A stretch of 64,000 bases of DNA, from NCBI RefSeq assembly GCF_051251695.1, contig NZ_JBPOEU010000020.1:1-64000 (forward strand), in the 5' to 3' direction. The position numbers and the translations under genes are program-made. Source of the DNA: Maritalea sp051251695. Lineage in GTDB: Bacteria > Pseudomonadota > Alphaproteobacteria > Rhizobiales > Devosiaceae. Each line of letters opens with the position of its first letter. Positions within the stretch are counted from its first letter, which is position 1. Shown piece after piece: positions 43,884 to 51,532 of the stretch. The notes beneath the pieces are model-generated. The model was not told where the DNA came from and ran no database searches. It worked only from the letters and a program-made list of their open reading frames with translations.

Positions 43884-44930
43884 ATGTCTAAACTAAAGGT
43901 CAGATACGGGGAGGTGTCTATCCAGAAAACGCAAAATGCACGCGATCACACCGCGCTGCTCAAAAACTCTATTCGCGAGCCACTCGCCAATCACAGATTG
44001 TTCCGATCTGACGATTTGGATTGCGCGCGCGAACAGGTTGCGCAGAAATATTGCGCCCACCGGCTGGACCTTGAGGGGTTGGGAACACCGCTTGATGTGG
44101 TGCACAATCATTTCGCGGCAGACGACATGAGCTTTAATTACATGCGCTATGGCGGCAAGGTGGAAATTGAGCCCGGTGAACTTGAAAAATTCTATCTCAT
44201 CCAAATCCCATTGTCCGGCACAGCCGAAATCACCAACGGCAATCAAATGGTTGAAAGCACAACGGAGTTTGCAACCATTCTTAACCCCGACCTAAAAACC
44301 AAAATGGTCTGGCATGCAGACTGCGAAATGCTGCTTTTGCAAATTGATGCCCGCCGCATGAAACATGAAGCACAGACATATCTAGGCCGTCACCTTACGG
44401 CTCCAATCCGGTTCGAACCCGCCATCCGCATGAAATCTAGCCAACTCAAAATCTGGCGCCAAAAAATCCGCGACATGTTTCGCGCAGCAGAACAGGGTGA
44501 AAACCCAATCGGCAAAAGTGAAATGATCCATGAATTGCTTGAGGCATTGCCAAGCAACATTCAGTGCTTTTTCGATGCCGCGCCGCACAATGTCGCTTCT
44601 GCACAAATCTCCAGGGCAATGGATTTTATCAAAGCCAATTTCAAGGAAGAGCTGACCCTTGAAGACATATCAAAAGCCGCGGGTGCCTCCCCCCGTGCCT
44701 TGCAATATGGCTTCAAAAGCCAATTTTCAGTCACACCCATGCAGATGTTACGCTTGGAGCGTTTGCGCTGGGCGCGCCATATATTGATGGCAGCCACACC
44801 TAACCAAACCATTACCCGCTTGGCTGGCGAATTAGGTTTTCAACATCTAGGCCGGTTCTCGCAAGATTATCGCGAAGCATTTGGCGAAACGCCCAACCAA
44901 ACCTTATTCAAAAGCAAGCGCCAACTTTAA
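43884..44930 (+). CDS. AraC-family regulator divergent from the flavin monooxygenase (348 aa)
   Basis: I start at ATG 43884. The longer frame runs back into the monooxygenase gene and is implausible. The N-terminal cupin-like AraC-binding-2 domain (FNYMRYGGKVEIEPGELEKF, IQIPLSGTAEI) is followed by the paired HTH motifs: LTLEDISKAAGASPRALQYG and ITRLAGELGFQHLGRFSQDY. This domain type often senses aromatic or alcohol inducers. Its target is probably the divergent FMO/cupin unit. Confidence 0.88.
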   Translation: MSKLKVRYGEVSIQKTQNARDHTALLKNSIREPLANHRLFRSDDLDCAREQVAQKYCAHRLDLEGLGTPLDVVHNHFAADDMSFNYMRYGGKVEIEPGELEKFYLIQIPLSGTAEITNGNQMVESTTEFATILNPDLKTKMVWHADCEMLLLQIDARRMKHEAQTYLGRHLTAPIRFEPAIRMKSSQLKIWRQKIRDMFRAAEQGENPIGKSEMIHELLEALPSNIQCFFDAAPHNVASAQISRAMDFIKANFKEELTLEDISKAAGASPRALQYGFKSQFSVTPMQMLRLERLRWARHILMAATPNQTITRLAGELGFQHLGRFSQDYREAFGETPNQTLFKSKRQL

Positions 44931-44934
44931 AATA

Positions 44935-45336
44935 TCAGTTTGGCAAAACCGCAGTCGCTTCAATCTCGATTTTTGCTTTGTCTTCAATCAAATCCGCAAC
45001 CACCACCATGGTCATCGCTGGGAAGTTGTAACCCATGACTTCACGGTATGCAGCGCCAATCTCGGATTGCTTGGCCACATATTCCCTTTTGTCGGTAACA
45101 AACCAAGTCAGCCGAACGATGTCTTTAGGCTCTCCACCTGCCTCCGCCACAACATCTACGATATTGCGCAGGGCTTGCTGCATCTGTTCGATAAACTCGT
45201 CTGTTTCAAAAACTTGATCGCCATTCCAACCAATTTGTCCGCCCACATAAACCGTGCGTCCTTCACCAATCACGCCGTTCGCATAGCCTTTGGCTGGTTT
45301 CCAGCCCTTAGGGTGTAGAATTATGTTCGCCATCAT
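44935..45336 (-). CDS. Rid-family (YjgF/YER057c/UK114) protein lacking the canonical Arg
   Basis: I start at ATG 45336, which overlaps the thioesterase stop in ATGA. The 133-residue protein has the Rid fold pattern (VYVGGQIGWNGDQ, KDIVRLTWFVTDKREYV). At the position where RidA has the active-site Arg of PARS, this protein reads PAMT (Met108), so it is not a canonical 2-aminoacrylate deaminase. Last gene of the LIV-transporter/thioesterase operon. Acting on the enamine or imine formed when 2-aminobenzoyl-CoA is reduced is an attractive inference, since 2-aminomuconate deaminases belong to the same superfamily. Confidence 0.82.
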   Translation of the reverse strand: MMANIILHPKGWKPAKGYANGVIGEGRTVYVGGQIGWNGDQVFETDEFIEQMQQALRNIVDVVAEAGGEPKDIVRLTWFVTDKREYVAKQSEIGAAYREVMGYNFPAMTMVVVADLIEDKAKIEIEATAVLPN

Positions 45337-45749
45337 TGATCTTCCATGAATTTTGTAATGTTTGCCCGCGCCTTGGTCGGCCACGGGGACGATTTTCCTG
45401 TTTGTGCATCGATATGCACAAGGGTCGTTGAAACGCTCACGCGCCGTTCATCAGCCGCTTTGGCTTCAATTTCAAATGAAATGCTTGAATTGCCAAGCTT
45501 GGTCACACTCAAATGCCAATGAAGCAAATCACCCAAACGACTTGGCGCATGAAAACGTGCTTCAATCGCAGCTGTCGGCACACCACTATCCGCATTGTTG
45601 AACATTTCAACATATGAATATAGCGCAACCTTTTCGAACCACGTTTCAATGGTCGCGTTCACCATCTCGAAATAGCGCGGGTAAAAAACGATCTGCGCCG
45701 GGTCGCAATGCTGAAACATTACGCGCTGCTCATAGATGTACGTTGCCAT
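45333..45749 (-). CDS. acyl-CoA thioesterase, 4-hydroxybenzoyl-CoA thioesterase family (138 aa)
   Basis: The hotdog-fold signature is FQHCDPAQIVFYPRYF, with the catalytic Asp in CDPAQ as in the 4HBT family. Three bases separate it from livF, and it overlaps the Rid gene. In this setting it may hydrolyse aminobenzoyl-CoA or another aromatic CoA ester to release trapped CoA. Known aminobenzoate-CoA pathways carry such housekeeping thioesterases. The substrate is inferred from context only. Confidence 0.87.
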   Translation of the reverse strand: MATYIYEQRVMFQHCDPAQIVFYPRYFEMVNATIETWFEKVALYSYVEMFNNADSGVPTAAIEARFHAPSRLGDLLHWHLSVTKLGNSSISFEIEAKAADERRVSVSTTLVHIDAQTGKSSPWPTKARANITKFMEDQ

Positions 45750-45752
45750 ATA

Positions 45753-46442
45753 TTAAATCCCCAAATACCGATCAGCCAACTCGTCAGTCAGCGCATCAGG
45801 CGTTCCCGTCCAGGCCGTTCGGCCTCGCTCCAGGATCACACATTTATCCACCAAAGGCAGCAGTTCGGATAAGGTTTTATCAACGATCAAGATCGATTGA
45901 CCCGCAGCCTTCAGCTCTTTGACCGCGCTCCAAATTTCTGTTCGGATAACAGGTGCCAACCCTTCTGTCGCTTCGTCCAACACCAACAATTTGGGGTTGG
46001 TCATCAATGCACGTCCGACTGCCAACATCTGCTGTTCACCACCCGAAAGCGTGTTTGCCAGCTGAACATGCCGCTCCTCCAATCGCGGAAATAGCGCATA
46101 GACTTTTTCCAACGTCCAAACATCGCCCCGTGCTGCGGCGACTAGGTTCTCTTCAACCGTCAAATTGGGGAAACAGCGCCGCCCTTCAGGCACCAATCCA
46201 ACACCTAGTTGCGCGACTTTGTGGGATGGCAATTTGGCAATGTTGTGCCCGGCAAAAAATATGTCACCGCGCTTTTGCTGTGACATTCGACAAAGGGTTC
46301 GAATGGTGGTGGTTTTACCCATTCCATTGCGGCCCATAAGAGCCACAACTTCGCCTTCACCCATTTTCAGATCAACCCCAAACAATGCTTGAGACGGGCC
46401 GTAAAAAACCTCAATATTTTCGATCCTCAAAAGCTCACTCAT
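45753..46442 (-). CDS. livF: LIV-type ABC transporter ATPase (LivF-like)
   Basis: This 229-aa protein has Walker A GRNGMGKTT, the signature LSGGEQQMLAVGRA and Walker B LLVLDEATEGL. Together with the other ATPase it drives uptake through the LivHM-type pore. It overlaps livG by 4 bp. The family name is used for its type. The operon context points to an aromatic substrate such as anthranilate, kynurenine or tryptophan rather than branched-chain amino acids. Confidence 0.93.
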   Translation of the reverse strand: MSELLRIENIEVFYGPSQALFGVDLKMGEGEVVALMGRNGMGKTTTIRTLCRMSQQKRGDIFFAGHNIAKLPSHKVAQLGVGLVPEGRRCFPNLTVEENLVAAARGDVWTLEKVYALFPRLEERHVQLANTLSGGEQQMLAVGRALMTNPKLLVLDEATEGLAPVIRTEIWSAVKELKAAGQSILIVDKTLSELLPLVDKCVILERGRTAWTGTPDALTDELADRYLGI

Positions 46443-47200
46443 GCGGTTTCCCCCAAATAGGCTTCCCGCACATGAGGATCATTGCGAACTTCTTCCACCG
46501 AACCACTGGCAACAATGCGCCCGTAAACCAAAACAGAAATCCGGTCTGCCAACGCAAACACCGCATCCATATCGTGTTCAATCAATAGGATCGGGGCTTC
46601 ATGGCGCAACTCGTCCAAGAACGCAATGAGCCTTTTGCTCCCGTCGGGTCCCAAACCCGCCATTGGTTCATCCAACAAAAACGCTTTGGGTTCTAATGCC
46701 AGCGCAAGCGCGATTTCCAACTGGCGACGCTCACCATGCGACAATTCCGCAGCGCTTACATTTTCTCGTCCATCCAACTCAACTTGGCGAAGGATCGACA
46801 TCGCCCGGCCAACCAAAATCTGGTCTTTTCGAACACTCTTGAAAAACCGATAGCTCGTGCCTTCGTTGGCCTGCACGGCCAACATGACATTGCGCAGCGC
46901 TGAAAATTCCAAAATCACGGATGAAATTTGGAACGTACGACCAAGCCCCAACTGGGCGCGCTCGGCAACGTCCAAACCCGCCATATCCTGACCGCAAAAA
47001 ACAACGCTCCCGCTATCCGAAGCAAGGCCCCCGCAAATTTGCTTTATCAACGTTGATTTGCCAGCGCCGTTCGGGCCAATCAGCGCGTGGATTTCTCCCG
47101 AATTCAAGGTCAAGGATACGCCGTCCGTGGCCTTTAGCGCACCAAAACTCTTGTTAAGGTCTTTGATCTCAAGCACCAGGCCAGTCTCAATTTTAGTCAT
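46439..47200 (-). CDS. livG: LIV-type ABC transporter ATPase (LivG-like)
   Basis: I start at ATG 47200, which overlaps the livM end by 8 bp. The 253-aa protein has Walker A GPNGAGKST, the signature LSHGERRQLEIALAL and Walker B AFLLDEPMAGLGPDG, with the BCA_ABC_TP_C-type tail (VRNDPHVREAYLG) seen in LivG proteins. It is the second ATPase of the transporter. Confidence 0.93.
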   Translation of the reverse strand: MTKIETGLVLEIKDLNKSFGALKATDGVSLTLNSGEIHALIGPNGAGKSTLIKQICGGLASDSGSVVFCGQDMAGLDVAERAQLGLGRTFQISSVILEFSALRNVMLAVQANEGTSYRFFKSVRKDQILVGRAMSILRQVELDGRENVSAAELSHGERRQLEIALALALEPKAFLLDEPMAGLGPDGSKRLIAFLDELRHEAPILLIEHDMDAVFALADRISVLVYGRIVASGSVEEVRNDPHVREAYLGETA

Positions 47201-48182
47201 GACGTGCCCTTCCCGCGATGAGGCCGATGATGCCGCCGCGTGCGAACAGTACAACGCCCAACAACACCAACCCTAAGAAGAACTGCCAATGCTCCGTCAT
47301 CCCGCCAAAGATAAATTCAAACAAGATGTAAATAATGGCGCCAGCCAACGGCCCATAAAGGCGGCCAACGCCACCAAGAATGACCAAAATCATGATCTCA
47401 CCGGACATGTGCCACGACATCATCGAGGGTGAAACAAACCGATTAAGATCGGCAAACAATGCACCAGCCAACCCGGTCATCATGCCTGAAATAACAAAGG
47501 CTGTGAGTTTAATATTGAAGGGCCGGACACCAACGGCAGCCAGCCGTTCTTCATTCTGGCGAGCAGACTGTAAAGCTGCGCCAAACCTTGAGTTCTTAAG
47601 TACCGCCGAAAGCCAAATTCCGCCCAAAAGTAAACCCAAGCAGATGAAATAAAAGCTTTGTGGATCAAGAGTATTCACACCAGGAAATGCGTTTCGCACA
47701 TAGATGGAAAGTCCATCCTCTCCCCCATAAGCAGGCCAAGAAATCGCAAAATAGTAAAACATTTGCGCGAACGCCAAGGTGATCATGATGAAATAAACAC
47801 CAGACGTGCGCAGGCTTAAAAGCCCAATCAAATAGGCCGCCATCCCAGAAAAGATGATCGCGACAACCCAAATGATCAACATTTGATTTGTCCCCTCAAT
47901 CAAAAAGGGACTTTCCATCAGCGGCGTATAATTAAGGGCATGACTGGCTAAAATGCCAGCCGCATATCCTCCAATACCGAAAAACGCAGCATGACCAAAC
48001 GAAACCAACCCACCAGTGCCTAATGCAAAGTTCAAGCCGACACCAGCTAGCCCTAAAATAGCAACCCGGGTCGCCAGAGTTATGTAAAATGGCTCATCTA
48101 TAGCAATCGCAATAAAAGGGAATGCCAGCATCCCAATTGTAAGCGCAATATTGACCAGCATTTCGCGTGTGAGATTAGCCAT
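47193..48182 (-). CDS. livM: LIV-type ABC transporter permease (LivM-like)
   Basis: This 329-aa protein has about nine membrane helices and the LivM blocks GLNFALGTGGLVSFGHAAFF and the EAA-like RLAAVGVRPFNIKLTAFVIS. It overlaps livH by 8 bp and livG by 8 bp, so it is co-translated. It forms the pore with LivH. Confidence 0.94.
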   Translation of the reverse strand: MANLTREMLVNIALTIGMLAFPFIAIAIDEPFYITLATRVAILGLAGVGLNFALGTGGLVSFGHAAFFGIGGYAAGILASHALNYTPLMESPFLIEGTNQMLIIWVVAIIFSGMAAYLIGLLSLRTSGVYFIMITLAFAQMFYYFAISWPAYGGEDGLSIYVRNAFPGVNTLDPQSFYFICLGLLLGGIWLSAVLKNSRFGAALQSARQNEERLAAVGVRPFNIKLTAFVISGMMTGLAGALFADLNRFVSPSMMSWHMSGEIMILVILGGVGRLYGPLAGAIIYILFEFIFGGMTEHWQFFLGLVLLGVVLFARGGIIGLIAGRARHD

Positions 48183-49095
48183 TGTTTGATACCAACCCCT
48201 CAGGCTTGAAAATCAAAACGACGGCCATAAGCACATAAATCAGCATGGACGAAAGTGACGAGCCAACCGAACTTGCAGCGCTCGGGTCCATAAAAATGCT
48301 GAACAAAGAAGGCAATGATATACGGCCAACTGTATCAACAATTCCGACCAAAATTGAAGCGATCAGTGCGCCCTTAATCGACCCGATACCGCCAATAACG
48401 ATCACAACAAACGCCAAGATGAGAACGGGTTCGCCCATACCCACTTGCACTGATTGCAATGCCCCAACCAACGCTCCGGCAAAGCCAGCAAGCCCGGCGC
48501 CCAATGCAAATACAATTGTATAAAGAGTGCGTATATCCACCCCCAGCGCTGCGATCATTTCGCGATCAGATTCCCCAGCGCGAATGCGAATACCAAGACG
48601 TGTTTTTGCAATCAGCAGATAAAGCCCGAGCGCCACCAAACCGCCAACGACGATGATTGAAAGGCGATAAATCGGGTAAGGCAAACCGCCCGGCAGCATA
48701 ATGGGACCTGCCAATATAGCTGGTACATCCAAGAACAATGGAAACGAGCCAAATATAAATCGGCATCCTTCAGAAAAAATCAGGATCAGCGCAAATGTCG
48801 CAAGCACTTGATCAAGATGGTCCCTGTCGTAAAGTCGGCGAATAATGGTCATCTCAATAATCGCGCCGGCAAACGCGGCTGCAACAATCGAGGCGATAAG
48901 GCCAAGCCAAAACGAACCTGTCGCAGCGGCAACCGAAGCGCACGCAAAAGCACCAACCATATATAGTGAGCCATGGGCAAGGTTGATCAGCCCCATCACG
49001 CCGAACACAAGTGTTAATCCGGCCGCCATTAAAAACAGCGTTACACCAAATTGCAGCCCGTTCAACAGTTGCTCAAAAAACAGCACACTTGTCAT
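48175..49095 (-). CDS. livH: LIV-type ABC transporter permease (LivH-like)
   Basis: I start at ATG 49095 (MTSVLFFEQL). This 306-aa protein has about eight membrane helices, with GLTLVFGVMGLINLAHGSLY near the N-terminus and the EAA loop REMIAALGVDIRTLYTIVFA. It partners LivM. A strong stem-loop lies between it and the binding-protein gene upstream. Confidence 0.94.
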   Translation of the reverse strand: MTSVLFFEQLLNGLQFGVTLFLMAAGLTLVFGVMGLINLAHGSLYMVGAFACASVAAATGSFWLGLIASIVAAAFAGAIIEMTIIRRLYDRDHLDQVLATFALILIFSEGCRFIFGSFPLFLDVPAILAGPIMLPGGLPYPIYRLSIIVVGGLVALGLYLLIAKTRLGIRIRAGESDREMIAALGVDIRTLYTIVFALGAGLAGFAGALVGALQSVQVGMGEPVLILAFVVIVIGGIGSIKGALIASILVGIVDTVGRISLPSLFSIFMDPSAASSVGSSLSSMLIYVLMAVVLIFKPEGLVSNNG

Positions 49096-49127
49096 GAAGA
49101 TTTCTTTTCGGCCTTTGAAATAAGTGT

Positions 49128-49150
49128 GTGCGGGGCAAAAAGCCCCGCAC
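49128..49150 (-). terminator. intercistronic stem-loop between livK and livH
   Basis: GTGCGGGGC (49128-49136) pairs with GCCCCGCAC (49142-49150) around a 5-nt A/T loop. It has no long T run afterwards, so it probably acts as a partial terminator or mRNA stabiliser that raises livK over the permease genes. Confidence 0.65.
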
Positions 49151-49158
49151 AACGAAAG

Positions 49159-50304
49159 TTACATGCTGCACTCAGCCGCATAGGCGTCCTGGTGATCTTC
49201 AAGACCAACACCCAGAATTTTATTTGTCAAAATGTCGCCTTCCCTGACCACTTCACGAACATAAATGTCCTGAATGGGGTGATGATTATTGCCGAACTTG
49301 AAATCACCACGCACAGAGCTAAATTCCGCAGCTTTAAGCGCCGCACGGAATGCATCCTGATCACTTACATCAGCACTTTTTAGCGCTGAAAGAATAAGGT
49401 TTGCAGTATCGAACCCTTGGCTTGCATAAAGTGATGGCAAACGGCCATACGCTTCTTGGAAGCTAGCCACAAACTCAACATTCGCCTCATTGTCTATGTC
49501 TTTTGACCACTGCGAAGAGTTGCGTACACCAAGTGCTGCATCGCCAACCGCGCCCAAAATACCTTGATCAAACGAGAATGCTGGGCCCATTACTGGAATA
49601 TCAACACCAGACGCTGCATATTGCTTCATGAACGCAATACCCATGCCGCCGGGCAAGAAGAAGTACACGCTATCGGCGCCAGAAGCGCGGATTTGTGCGA
49701 TTTCAGCAGCATAGTCCGTTGCACCAAGCTTGGAATAAACTTCGCCAGACAACTCGCCCTTATAAAAACGTTTATAGCCGGTTAGAGCGTCTTTGCCTGC
49801 TGGGTAATTCGGTGCCAAGATATAAGAGTTTTTAAACCCTTCTTCATTTGCATAAGCACCCATGGCTTCATGCAAATTATCGTTTTGCCACGCAACGTTG
49901 AAATAGTTTGGGTGACAACCTTTACCCGCCAGCGGAGATGGACCCGCATTTGGCGAAAGATAGAACTTGCCCTGCGCCGTTGCTGACGGCACAACTGCCA
50001 TGGCCAAATTTGACCAGATAATGCCAGTTAAAATATCCACTTTTTCGCTTTGGATCATTTTGTCTGAAATTTGCACCGCCAGTTCTGGCTTGCGCGCATC
50101 ATCTTCAATAACGATTTCAACTTCCTTGTTGTCAGACTGGTTGATCGCCAACATAAAGCCGTCGCGTACATCAATACCAAGGCCAGAACCGCCGCCGGAC
50201 AATGTCGTGATCATCCCGATTTTGGCACCGCCTGCATAAGCCATACTTGTCGCTGCCAGCGACAAAGCCAGCGCACTTGCAGTCAAGCTTTTCAATTGTT
50301 TCAT
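49159..50304 (-). CDS. livK: periplasmic substrate-binding protein of the LIV-type transporter
   Basis: This 381-aa protein starts with a signal peptide (MKQLKSLTASALALSLAATS, then AYAGG) and has the peripla_BP_6 fold (IGMITTLSGGGSGLGIDVRD, IEDDARKPELAVQ). GGAGGAAAC precedes ATG 50304. It heads a seven-gene operon ending with a thioesterase and a Rid protein. The group that includes aromatic-acid binding proteins is a fair guess. The ligand is not visible from sequence. Confidence 0.92.
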   Translation of the reverse strand: MKQLKSLTASALALSLAATSMAYAGGAKIGMITTLSGGGSGLGIDVRDGFMLAINQSDNKEVEIVIEDDARKPELAVQISDKMIQSEKVDILTGIIWSNLAMAVVPSATAQGKFYLSPNAGPSPLAGKGCHPNYFNVAWQNDNLHEAMGAYANEEGFKNSYILAPNYPAGKDALTGYKRFYKGELSGEVYSKLGATDYAAEIAQIRASGADSVYFFLPGGMGIAFMKQYAASGVDIPVMGPAFSFDQGILGAVGDAALGVRNSSQWSKDIDNEANVEFVASFQEAYGRLPSLYASQGFDTANLILSALKSADVSDQDAFRAALKAAEFSSVRGDFKFGNNHHPIQDIYVREVVREGDILTNKILGVGLEDHQDAYAAECSM

Positions 50305-50473
50305 TGTTTCCTCCCATTAGAATTGCTCAAGAAGAGCAATTGTTCAAAGAACGAGATTAGAATGAGGGATCGCTGTTTGATGGTTATCAAAATCAGTCCG
50401 TCGCAAACCTGTAAACATTGCGTCGCCGACCTTATCAAAGCCCCTATTTCCCTATCTCATCCCCTTTTAGTCT

Positions 50474-50496
50474 GCATGAATTCCAATATATTTCAA
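50474..50496 (-). promoter_or_regulatory. candidate MarR-type site upstream of the transporter operon
   Basis: Read on the minus strand this is TTGAAATATATT-N7-ATGC. The same pattern with the same gap occurs at 51479-51501 on the plus strand, before the catabolic operon, in the same orientation to transcription. A MarR gene lies within that operon. Confidence 0.5.
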
Positions 50497-50521
50497 TATT
50501 AAAATATCCAGCAATAAGCCG

Positions 50522-51361
50522 TTAAGGCGCAAAATGGCGCGTCAAATCAGACCGCGCATCAGTCAAATCTTCGATGACATTGAAATGATGTTTTTGCCCC
50601 GCTTCGTGCCACGCCGTACTGACGTCAAATCCAGCCCAAATGCTTGCGAGTAATTTGTTTTGCCGCAAAAACTCAGGACGCTCATTCGCACCCACCCAGC
50701 ATATCAAGTCTGCACCTGCCATTGGGCGTTGCAAAGCGGCACTTTCTGCAATGGCCTCATCTTCATCAAGCACCAGCTTTTCATTCATTTGTGTTTTCAT
50801 GAGCGGTCGCAAATCATGTAACCCCGAAATTGAAACCACCTTTTCAATCCGCTCCTGAATGTTGGCGGCCAATGGCGATTGCGCACAAATCTGGCGGGTA
50901 ACCAGATGCCCACCTGCTGAATGTCCCGATAACCTGATCGGCCCATCAACTTTAGCCGCCGCATTTGTAGTAGCGCTTGCGATCTGCATCGACATACGCG
51001 TCAAATGCGCTTCTGGCGCAAGAGTATAACTGGGCATGGCAACGGCCCACCCATTATCTAAACCGCCTTGTGCCAAGTGCGACCAAGAGGATTTATCAAA
51101 TGCCATCCAATAGCCACCATGCACAAAAACCGCTAGACCTTTGGGCTTTTGTGTTGGCAAAAATAAGTCAAACTTTTCCCGCTCGGCAGAACCATATTCA
51201 ACATCCAACTGGGCTCGACCTTCACCCAAAAGCTGGTCACGAAATGCCTGAGCCGACACCGCCCACCGCGCGGGATACGCCTCGGCACCTTCGATATAAG
51301 CGCCGTTGGCATAAGCATCGTCCCAGTCGTTGATTTGCGGCAATTCCATCAAGTCCATCAT
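50522..51361 (-). CDS. alpha/beta hydrolase resembling kynurenine formamidase (279 aa)
   Basis: The oxyanion motif HGGYW (in AVFVHGGYWMAF) and the nucleophile SGHSAGGHL match the alpha/beta-hydrolase kynurenine formamidases, such as mammalian AFMID and yeast BNA7, rather than the metal-dependent bacterial KynB. The base would be the His of GQKHHFNVIE. It would hydrolyse N-formylkynurenine to kynurenine and formate. The cluster has tryptophan 2,3-dioxygenase and kynureninase but no KynB, so this gene fills the missing step. A general esterase remains possible. Starts at 51361, 51358 or 51349 are all possible. Confidence 0.75.
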   Translation of the reverse strand: MMDLMELPQINDWDDAYANGAYIEGAEAYPARWAVSAQAFRDQLLGEGRAQLDVEYGSAEREKFDLFLPTQKPKGLAVFVHGGYWMAFDKSSWSHLAQGGLDNGWAVAMPSYTLAPEAHLTRMSMQIASATTNAAAKVDGPIRLSGHSAGGHLVTRQICAQSPLAANIQERIEKVVSISGLHDLRPLMKTQMNEKLVLDEDEAIAESAALQRPMAGADLICWVGANERPEFLRQNKLLASIWAGFDVSTAWHEAGQKHHFNVIEDLTDARSDLTRHFAP

Positions 51362-51478
51362 TCCTTATTGGTTGCCCAATCCCAACCTATTTGCAAGCAA
51401 GGTAGAGAAATTTACAGCCCCATCTTCACCCACATTCAGGCATGATTAGAAAAATACTTCAAGCATAAAATTTTGAGC

Positions 51479-51501
51479 TTGAAATATATTTATCTGAATG
51501 C
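51479..51501 (+). promoter_or_regulatory. candidate MarR-type site upstream of the catabolic operon
   Basis: TTGAAATATATT-N7-ATGC, the partner of the site at 50474-50496. Nearby, TTCAAGC (51458-51464) and GCTTGAA (51477-51483) form a dyad that overlaps it. Confidence 0.5.
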
Positions 51502-51532
51502 AATCATGGTTGAAATTTTTCGGGAGGAATTA

